Positions 13,971 through 19,048 of a stretch of DNA of 19,048 nucleotides are shown in pieces. Each line of letters starts with the position of its first letter. Within the stretch, counting starts at the first letter, position 1. Location of the stretch: NCBI GenBank assembly GCA_964468125.1, contig CAYXVF010000113.1, forward strand, positions 1 through 19,048. Direction: 5' to 3'. Source of the DNA: CAYXVF01 sp964468125 (GTDB taxonomy: Bacteria; Myxococcota; XYA12-FULL-58-9; CAYXVF01). The translations under genes and the position numbers were made by a program. The notes under the pieces were generated by a model. It worked only from the letters and a program-made list of their open reading frames with translations, had not been told where the DNA came from and did not search any database.

Positions 13971-15290
13971 AACGCCGCCAAGGTGACGCCTCAGCGCTGC
14001 CACATGCTCCCCTACCCCGCGTTCCAACACATCCCGGGACAAATCCGTAACCGGGACGAAGGAGCGAGAACCCACTCCACGCTTAAAGAACCCGCAAACG
14101 TTGTAGAACCATTCCGCCTTAGGCCCACGAAGCTGCACCCGCCCCTCCTCGCGCACGAGCGCCCCGGAGACGACCACGCCGATCTTGCAGGGGTCGGTCA
14201 CCATGCAGGTCGTGAAATTGCCCAATGAATACGCGACCATCGCCCGCCGCGGGGGAGAGGCGGCGCTTTCGAGAACACTCGTGGCGCGCAGATGCGCCTG
14301 CGCCGCCGGGTCCTCGGTCTCCGGGCTTTGGTTGACGTAGAGCATTTCCATCGGATGCTGAAGGTGCGGGTGATGGCCCATGATCAGGTCCGCACCGGCG
14401 GCCACGATTTCCCGGGCGGTTCGCATCATCGCGGCGCTCGGGTGCGATTCGTACTCGAAGCCCCAGTGAATGCTCACCACCCGGAACTCGATCCCGGTTG
14501 CGGCCATGTCCGAGAGGTCTTCGCGCAGTTGACCGACGTCCGCTGGCTCTTCCACCTCCGGGGCGAGACCCGGAACCCGATAGAGCGCGAGCTCGGAGGC
14601 CGCGAAGTCTTGGGGGTAGTTGACTCCAAAGGTGGCCGCCACAAAGCCAACCCGAACCCCGCCCACGTCGACTTCGACCCAGCGCTTGTGGCGTTCCCGC
14701 TCGCGCACACCGCTGTGGGGAATCGAGAGATCGTCGAGCACCTCGGTGGTTGCGAGGGCGCCCGCATCGCCGAAATCCAGCGTGTGGTTGTTGGCAGTAG
14801 AGAGCGCGCTCAGCATGGGCTTCCCGTCGCCCCGGGTGAAGGTCTTGAGATACTCGCGTGGCGAGTTGTAGCGGACGAGGTCCGGCAGCCAGGAGGTGAC
14901 CGGGACGTGCGGCGAGACGACAGTCTCCAGGTTGCCGAGCAAACCGTCGTAGCGCTCGAGGGCTCGGCGAGCTTCGTCGCTCATGAAGGCCCGCCACTCA
15001 TCGCGGATCCACATCAAGTCGCCAAAAACACCCAGTGTCGGAGCGTCTGGCGCTCGGGTCTCTTCTTCGCTCAAGCGCGTCATCAGCGCGCGCTGAATCT
15101 CGAAGTGCTCCGCCATCTCTGGCGCCACTCGGTGGCGCTTCGAGTAGTATTTCTTCAGGTAGGTGATGCCGCGCCAAAATTGGTACCAGTACTGGGAGGG
15201 GTCGGTCCCTTCTGGGCGGATCTTCTCGTGCGGGCGCAGGTCGGCGAGCTCAGAGAACACAAAGGGGAAGTGTTCGGGAGAGGTTGGCAT
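13968..15290 (-). CDS. CapA-family (PgsA-like) metallophosphatase-fold protein
   Basis: A 440-residue protein with the CapA fold, first known from poly-gamma-glutamate capsule synthesis. Motifs in order are GDLMW (90-94), GNLETVVSP (119-127), LSTANNHTLDFGDAG (163-177), VSIHWGFEYESHP (272-284), DLIMGHHPHLQ (301-311) and YSLGNF near residue 355. Together these build a calcineurin-like two-metal site. Unlike membrane-bound CapA, it begins with about 80 residues of soluble-looking sequence (aromatic and basic, no signal peptide), so it is probably cytoplasmic. No capB or capC is nearby, so a capsule role is doubtful and the substrate is unknown. The start lies 4 nt after the stop of the LysE-type exporter, which implies translational coupling. 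Confidence 0.85.
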   Translation of the reverse strand: MPTSPEHFPFVFSELADLRPHEKIRPEGTDPSQYWYQFWRGITYLKKYYSKRHRVAPEMAEHFEIQRALMTRLSEEETRAPDAPTLGVFGDLMWIRDEWRAFMSDEARRALERYDGLLGNLETVVSPHVPVTSWLPDLVRYNSPREYLKTFTRGDGKPMLSALSTANNHTLDFGDAGALATTEVLDDLSIPHSGVRERERHKRWVEVDVGGVRVGFVAATFGVNYPQDFAASELALYRVPGLAPEVEEPADVGQLREDLSDMAATGIEFRVVSIHWGFEYESHPSAAMMRTAREIVAAGADLIMGHHPHLQHPMEMLYVNQSPETEDPAAQAHLRATSVLESAASPPRRAMVAYSLGNFTTCMVTDPCKIGVVVSGALVREEGRVQLRGPKAEWFYNVCGFFKRGVGSRSFVPVTDLSRDVLERGVGEHVAALRRHLGGV

Positions 15291-15294
15291 GGTC

Positions 15295-15984
15295 TTACTT
15301 CTTCGGGGTCTCCGGCGCGGTGTTCGTCGTGGTGTGCGCGGTCGATCGTTTCCGTGCTTCGGTGTCGGGACTTGGGTCGTAGATCAACAGCGCTACTCCG
15401 AAGGCTACGATGATGATCCCCGCCACTTTATTCACTACGGGCAGGAGGTCACCCACGAACCGTTTCTTTAGGCTCACTGCACCGGTGGCGAGCAGGGTCC
15501 ACCATCCCATGGACCCGACGAAGACGCCGCTGACGATCAAGAGGACCGCGCGCGGCCCGAGCTCTCGGTCGAGGAGGCCCAGGCCCGTACCGGCAAGGGC
15601 AAAGGTCGCGAGGTTGGCGGGGTTTAGTAGCGTGAGCAGAAAAGTCGTGACGAAATTGACGACGATGCGCCCCGTGGAGCCCGTGTCTTCTCCCGCTTCG
15701 ACGGTGGCGAAGGCCACACGGATTCCCCAGCCGATGAGAAAGAGCGAGCCCCCGATCTGCAGCAAGGCGGAGTGGCTTTCGATCAGTCCCGCCACCGAGG
15801 CGAGGCCAAATCCCACGACCACAGCAAACACTGCATCGGCGGTGGCCGCGCCGAACCCGGACCACAACCCGGAGCCGAAGCCCTCGGCGATGGAGCGGCG
15901 TATGCATAGGACGTTCACCGGGCCGACTCCGACCGCGAGTGAGAAGCCCATGAAGAGCCCGCTTCCGAGGAGTCCAATTTCCAT
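15295..15984 (-). CDS. LysE-family amino acid exporter
   Basis: A 229-residue membrane transporter of the LysE/RhtB superfamily with about six helices. The N-terminus has the family motif region GVGPVNVLCIRRSIAEGFGSGLWSGFGAATADA (residues 19-51), and the second half has LLTLLNPANLATF (117-129), the repeated Asn-Pro motif of the family. A charged Thr/Pro/Lys-rich cytoplasmic tail follows the last helix. Members export amino acids or related small molecules, but the substrate cannot be predicted here. The stop codon is 4 nt from the CapA-like gene start, so the two should be co-expressed. Its start diverges from the acyltransferase gene with 74 nt between them, using the ATG at 16059 for that gene. 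Confidence 0.88.
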   Translation of the reverse strand: MEIGLLGSGLFMGFSLAVGVGPVNVLCIRRSIAEGFGSGLWSGFGAATADAVFAVVVGFGLASVAGLIESHSALLQIGGSLFLIGWGIRVAFATVEAGEDTGSTGRIVVNFVTTFLLTLLNPANLATFALAGTGLGLLDRELGPRAVLLIVSGVFVGSMGWWTLLATGAVSLKKRFVGDLLPVVNKVAGIIIVAFGVALLIYDPSPDTEARKRSTAHTTTNTAPETPKK

Positions 15985-16058
15985 TTTCGAGACCGGTGTG
16001 ACGGTCGGGGGACATTTTGTCTAGACTGGGAGCCGGCTTTTCGCTGATTACGCTAGCG

Positions 16059-16958
16059 ATGAAGGACCCGGACTACCAGCCGATCTCCTTGGACGCGGAT
16101 GTCGACGCGCCCTTGGTCAAGCTCCTGGCGAAGGTCGCCAAGCGTCCCCTAGAGCGACTTCTGAGCTTTGATGCGGCCAACGAGATCTATCACACGCTAC
16201 CGCAGGATGATCGCCCCTTCGAGGCGCGTGGTCTCGCGCGGATGAACATTCGTTGGACCGTCAATGACGAAGAGCTCGCCCGCATTCCAGCGACCGGACC
16301 GGTGCTGGCGGTGGCGAACCATCCCTTTGGAATGGTCGAGGGGCTCGTGTTGATCGAGCTGCTGCGCAAGGCGCGTCCTCAGGATTTCAAGGTCCTCGCC
16401 AACTACATCCTCTCCTGCTACCCGAAGATGCTGCCTAATCTGATCCTCGTCGATCCCTTCGCCACGGGGGAGTCCAAGCGCCGCAACCTACGCGGGATTC
16501 GAGAGGCGATGTCCTGGCTTCGCTCCGGGCACCTGCTCGGCACTTTTCCGGCCGGTGAGGTCGCACACCTCGAGTGGGGCAAAAAGGACGTGGTCGATCC
16601 GCCTTGGAGCACGACGGTCGGGCGTCTCGTGCGGCGCACGGGCGCTCGGGTGGTCCCGGTCTACTTCGACGGGATCAACGGCACGCTCTTCCACCTCGCG
16701 GGTTTGGTGCACCCCCTCTTGCGCACCGCGTTGATCCCTCGGGAGATGATCAAGCGACAGGGCGCGGAGATTCAGGTGCGCGTCGGCCACCCAGTGGAGA
16801 GGCTCGAGGGGTTGGACGACGACGGGATCGTAGAAAGAGCGCGACAAGCCACCTTCGCGCTCGCCGACGAGTCCGCTCACGGCCGAAAGTACTCGTGGAA
16901 GGACGTTTTTTCCCGCGCGTCACGCAACCGTCGTGGCAACGTCTTGCTCAACACCTAA
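16059..16958 (+). CDS. PlsC-like lysophospholipid acyltransferase
   Basis: A 299-residue acyltransferase of the PlsC/glycerolipid superfamily, in the branch related to 'hemolysin' and ornithine-lipid enzymes. The catalytic block is VLAVANHPFGMVEGLVL (82-98), where Asn87-His88 and the acidic residue Glu94 replace the common H-x4-D spacing by H-x5-E, as is usual in this branch. Block II is DPFATGESKRRNLRGIREA (132-150) and block III is LLGTFPAGEVAHL (159-171). It probably transfers an acyl group to a lyso- or ornithine-type lipid on the inner membrane face. The start is uncertain: ATG 16059 lacks a ribosome binding site, while an in-frame TTG at 16017 follows GGGGGA closely but is less common. 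The metallophosphoesterase gene begins 10 nt after its stop. Confidence 0.82.
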   Translation: MKDPDYQPISLDADVDAPLVKLLAKVAKRPLERLLSFDAANEIYHTLPQDDRPFEARGLARMNIRWTVNDEELARIPATGPVLAVANHPFGMVEGLVLIELLRKARPQDFKVLANYILSCYPKMLPNLILVDPFATGESKRRNLRGIREAMSWLRSGHLLGTFPAGEVAHLEWGKKDVVDPPWSTTVGRLVRRTGARVVPVYFDGINGTLFHLAGLVHPLLRTALIPREMIKRQGAEIQVRVGHPVERLEGLDDDGIVERARQATFALADESAHGRKYSWKDVFSRASRNRRGNVLLNT

Positions 16959-16968
16959 CCACGAGGGG

Positions 16969-17787
16969 ATGGACGCAGGACGATTCGTTCACCTCTCCGA
17001 TCTCCACATCGGCCGCAGCGCGCAAACCCACGCCGTCGCTGCCGAGCTTTTTGCGTTGGTGGTCGACCTCGGGATCGAACACGTCATCGTGTCCGGCGAC
17101 CTCACGGATCACGGTCGCGCGAGCGAGATGCAGCTGTTCTGGAACCTGGCGCAACCCGTGCGCGACCGACTCACGATCGTACCGGGGAACCACGACCGGC
17201 TCGGCGACGACCTGCGCAACCTGATCATGCCCGGCCGTCGGGTTCAGGTGAGCGAGAGCCCGGGACTCTACATCGTACGCGTCGACTCCACAGGTGCGCA
17301 CAATCGAAATCTACTGGCGAGCCACGGTCGCCTCTTGCCCGAAGACGTCGACGATGTGGAGGAAGCGCTCGATGCGGCGCCGGAAGGAGCGCTTCGTGTG
17401 GTGACCCTGCATCACCATCCGCTGCCTTTGCCCGAGGACCATTTCGTAGAGCGGATCTCGAGTCATTTTCGCCTTCCCTTCACCGAGGAGCTCGAGCTCG
17501 GCTGGGAGCTCGTGCAGGCGATCAACGGTAGGTGCGACCTCGTGCTTCACGGCCACCGGCACACCGCAACCGCGCATTCGATCGAAACGAACTCGGAGCG
17601 GCCCACCTGGCTGTTCAACGCGGGGTCGAGCACGGAGCTTGGTCGTGCGCGCGTCTTCACTCACCGCGCGGGGCATTGTTACGGCGCACCGAGCTGGATC
17701 GGTACGCTTGACGCTCTCGAAGGACCACGCGACTTCATGAGCGAAGCGGTCGAGAGCGTCAGCGACTTGGTGCGAAGCTGGTTCTGA
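16969..17787 (+). CDS. Calcineurin-like metallophosphoesterase
   Basis: A 272-residue enzyme of the calcineurin-like metallophosphoesterase superfamily. All metal motifs are present: FVHLSDLHIG (Asp11, His13), VIVSGDLTDHG (Asp44), VPGNHDR (Asn74, His75), TLHHHPLP (His148-150) and LVLHGHRHT (His194, His196, His198). This is the class that includes cyclic-nucleotide, nucleotide and lipid-headgroup phosphoesterases such as UDP-diacylglucosamine hydrolases. Next to an acyltransferase, a lipid substrate is possible but not shown. ATG at 16969 begins just before the first motif and directly after GAGGGG, though the spacing is short; the frame extends to a GTG at 16933 inside the upstream gene. Its stop is one base from the stop of the convergent sigma factor gene. 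Confidence 0.88.
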   Translation: MDAGRFVHLSDLHIGRSAQTHAVAAELFALVVDLGIEHVIVSGDLTDHGRASEMQLFWNLAQPVRDRLTIVPGNHDRLGDDLRNLIMPGRRVQVSESPGLYIVRVDSTGAHNRNLLASHGRLLPEDVDDVEEALDAAPEGALRVVTLHHHPLPLPEDHFVERISSHFRLPFTEELELGWELVQAINGRCDLVLHGHRHTATAHSIETNSERPTWLFNAGSSTELGRARVFTHRAGHCYGAPSWIGTLDALEGPRDFMSEAVESVSDLVRSWF

Positions 17788-17788
17788 C

Positions 17789-18649
17789 TCAGGCCGCCCG
17801 CAGGCGTGTGGCAGACTGGATCTGGTCTCCGATGCGCTTGATGAGTTTCTTCTCAATCTGTCTGACCCGCTCGCGCGAGAGATTGAGCTCATCACCGAGC
17901 TGGGTCAGCGCGGCGGGCTCGTCATTGAGAGTCCGACGCTCGAGAACGTAGAGCTCCCGGTCGCTGAGTTGGGGGCGCAACGCTTCCACCGCATTTCGAA
18001 CCTGGTCGATTTCACCGCGGCGGATCGTTTCTTGTTCCTGATTCTCCGCTTCATCTTCGAGCACGTCGATAAAGGTGTCGTTGCTGCCGTCGTTCACCAC
18101 TGAGTTCAGCGACGCGTCGTGGCCGGCGAGCCGTTGCTCCATCTCGATCACGTCAGACTCACGTACGTTGAGGCGCTCGGCGATCTGCATTTGCGTGCCA
18201 CGCTCGCCCGCGCCGGCGTCTCGGTCGACCTTGGCTCGAGTCTGGCGCAGCTTGAAGAAGAGCTTGCGTTGCTGCTGGGTGGTTCCGACCTTCACGAGCG
18301 ACCAGGAGCGAATCACGTAATTGTTGATGTAGGCGCGAATCCACCAGGTGGCGTAGGAGATCAGGCGGTTTCCTTTGTCTGGATCGAACTTCTTCACCGC
18401 CATCATCAGGCCGATGTTGCCTTCTTGGATCAGATCCAAGAGGTCAAGGCCGTAACCGGAATACTCGTGGGCGACCTTGACGACGAAGCGCAGATTCGCC
18501 GCGACGAGCTTGTTGGCGGCAGAAAGATCGTTATCCTTGATGTAGGCCCGCGCCAGTCGCACTTCTTCTTCGCGACTCAGCGGCTTGTGCTTTGCGCTCT
18601 CGTCCATGTACTGGTCGACGAGCTCTTGGGACGCAGTGTTGGCGGTCAT
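17789..18649 (-). CDS. rpoH: RpoH (sigma-32) family heat-shock-type sigma factor
   Basis: A 286-residue alternative sigma factor. Region 2 has NLRFVVKVAHEYSGYG (52-67), LLDLIQEGNIGLMMAVKKFDP (70-90) and RLISYATWWIRAYI (95-108). The RpoH box QQQRKLFFKLR (125-135), the signature that separates RpoH from other sigma-70 factors, is intact. Region 4 ends with LTQLGDELNLSRERVRQIEKKLIKRI (248-273), whose helix-turn-helix reads the -35 element. By family it should direct heat-shock and protein-quality genes, but its regulon in this organism is unknown. ATG at 18649 has GGAG 5 nt upstream and begins the conserved protein; the frame continues to 18691. It converges with the metallophosphoesterase at a 1-nt gap, leaving no room for a terminator between them. 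Confidence 0.93.
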   Translation of the reverse strand: MTANTASQELVDQYMDESAKHKPLSREEEVRLARAYIKDNDLSAANKLVAANLRFVVKVAHEYSGYGLDLLDLIQEGNIGLMMAVKKFDPDKGNRLISYATWWIRAYINNYVIRSWSLVKVGTTQQQRKLFFKLRQTRAKVDRDAGAGERGTQMQIAERLNVRESDVIEMEQRLAGHDASLNSVVNDGSNDTFIDVLEDEAENQEQETIRRGEIDQVRNAVEALRPQLSDRELYVLERRTLNDEPAALTQLGDELNLSRERVRQIEKKLIKRIGDQIQSATRLRAA

Positions 18650-18694
18650 CCTCGCTCCTCTCTCACGGGTACTAACCCAGTCCCGACGCAATTC

Positions 18695-18706
18695 ATTCCG
18701 TTACAG
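18695..18706 (-). repeat. CTGTAACGGAAT motif in the second sigma factor leader
   Basis: This 12-mer occurs identically, in the same orientation relative to the gene, at 11479-11490 upstream of the first sigma factor gene. Shorter forms are TTGTAACGG (11364-11372) and CCCTGTAACG (8290-8299, just after the bilin reductase stop and before the YIP1-TlpA gene). Here it would lie just after the predicted transcription start. It may be a shared regulatory site. Confidence 0.35.
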
Positions 18707-18720
18707 AAGAGTACAGTTTC

Positions 18721-18749
18721 ATTTTATGAGCTTTTCGGGTGCTGGCTAA
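18721..18749 (-). promoter_or_regulatory. Candidate promoter for the second sigma factor gene
   Basis: On the minus strand TAAAAT (18721-18726) matches the -10 consensus at five of six positions, and TTAGCC (18744-18749) lies 17 nt upstream as a weak -35. The predicted transcript would start near 18714, giving a leader of about 65 nt before the ATG at 18649. The region is notably richer in A and T than its surroundings. Confidence 0.45.
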
Positions 18750-18815
18750 GCGGCTGAAATTGCGGGGAAAACGACGCCCGAGCGCCGACGCAGTTCCGCT
18801 TCGCAGGAATGCGCC

Positions 18816-18863
18816 AAAAAAAACGGGGACCCGATATCAAACCGGATCCCCGTTGTTTTTCTC
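18816..18863. terminator. Bidirectional intrinsic terminator, repeat copy 1
   Basis: AACGGGGACCCG (18822-18833) pairs with CGGATCCCCGTT (18843-18854) with one mismatch around a 9-nt loop. Read on the minus strand the stem is followed by eight uninterrupted T residues; on the plus strand by GTTTTTCTC. The minus direction is the stronger, so it probably stops transcription coming from the right before the sigma factor promoter. Confidence 0.88.
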
Positions 18864-18906
18864 TTGTTAGCGGGGAAATGGGCGGGTGAACCCGGTTCAT
18901 TGCGCC

Positions 18907-18954
18907 AAAAAAAACGGGGACCCGATATCAAACCGGATCCCCGTTGTTTTTCTC
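18907..18954. terminator. Bidirectional intrinsic terminator, repeat copy 2
   Basis: An identical copy of the terminator at 18816-18863, displaced by 91 bp. The stem, mismatch, loop, eight-A/T tract and distal T tract are all preserved. Confidence 0.88.
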
Positions 18955-18997
18955 TTGTTAGCGGGGAAATGGGCGGGTGAACCCGGTTCATTGCGCC

Positions 18998-19045
18998 AAA
19001 AAAAACGGGGACCCGATATCAAACCGGATCCCCGTTGTTTTTCTC
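18998..19045. terminator. Bidirectional intrinsic terminator, repeat copy 3
   Basis: A third identical copy, again displaced by 91 bp. The terminator is complete, but the rest of its repeat unit lies beyond the right edge of the window. Confidence 0.86.
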
Positions 19046-19048
19046 TTG

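Larger units (their letters stand above)
18810..19048. repeat. 91-bp tandem direct repeat (2.6 copies, cut by the window edge)
   Basis: GCGCC followed by eight A residues begins at 18811, 18902 and 18993, so the period is exactly 91 bp and the copies appear identical base for base. The third copy is truncated at the window end, so the array may continue. Each unit holds a bidirectional intrinsic terminator (its first half) and, in the second half, a TGAACC-C-GGTTCA palindrome (18886-18898 in copy 1). The 91-bp period is not a multiple of three, and no credible gene covers it. Confidence 0.97.

Noticed and set aside
14292..15413. Plus-strand ORF (373 codons) opposite the CapA-like gene
   Set aside because: The minus strand encodes all CapA motifs here; the plus-frame product resembles nothing and runs into the LysE gene.
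18746..18991. Minus-strand ORF running through the tandem repeat
   Set aside because: It reads through two terminators and a 91-bp repeat whose period shifts the frame, so repeat copies encode different peptides. It is not a credible gene.
18810..19048. Possible CRISPR array
   Set aside because: The whole 91-bp unit repeats without variable spacers, no cas gene is present, and each unit contains an intrinsic terminator.

Overview
The window is a GC-rich, gene-dense stretch of a bacterial chromosome. It most resembles the Myxococcota / former Deltaproteobacteria. The reasons are an HflX with a long N-terminal region of the 'GNT-x-GLK' type, two paralogous RpoH-like sigma factors close together, a DUF985 cupin, a CapA-like protein and a large content of unassigned proteins. 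This placement is inference; there is no rRNA or tRNA here to test it. No insertion sequence, phage gene or CRISPR array is visible.

Left part (1-4320): the start of a membrane-anchored protein runs off the left edge. Next comes a lipoprotein-type sulfatase-superfamily hydrolase (minus), then on the plus strand an SCP2 sterol-carrier-like protein, a 425-residue unassigned helical protein behind a long leader with a clear dyad, and a DUF985 cupin.

Middle (4322-10286): glutathione synthetase (minus) is divergent from HflX (plus). HflX converges on a minus-strand group running from 10286 down to 7182: a DUF2306 membrane protein, a small secreted basic protein, a ferredoxin-dependent bilin reductase homologue (PcyA/HY2 family) and a YIP1-TlpA thioredoxin fusion. 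The bilin reductase is the most notable gene. It keeps the PcyA catalytic Glu/His/Asp set, yet nothing else here points to photosynthesis. Upstream of the group are four TTTAC direct repeats with helical spacing.

Right part (10364-19048): a first RpoH-like sigma factor ends in a strong terminator. It is followed by a cardiolipin synthase, a possible GNAT-like protein, a CapA-like metallophosphatase and a LysE exporter (all minus), then a PlsC-like acyltransferase and a metallophosphoesterase (plus). These converge within 1 nt on a second RpoH-like sigma factor. Upstream of that gene the window ends in 2.6 tandem copies of a 91-bp unit, each carrying a bidirectional intrinsic terminator.

Themes: stress response (two RpoH-like factors, HflX, glutathione synthesis, thiol redox) and envelope or lipid work (cardiolipin synthase, acyltransferase, SCP2, sulfatase, CapA, LysE). 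The bilin reductase group does not fit either theme. All function calls come from reading motifs; no database search was run.
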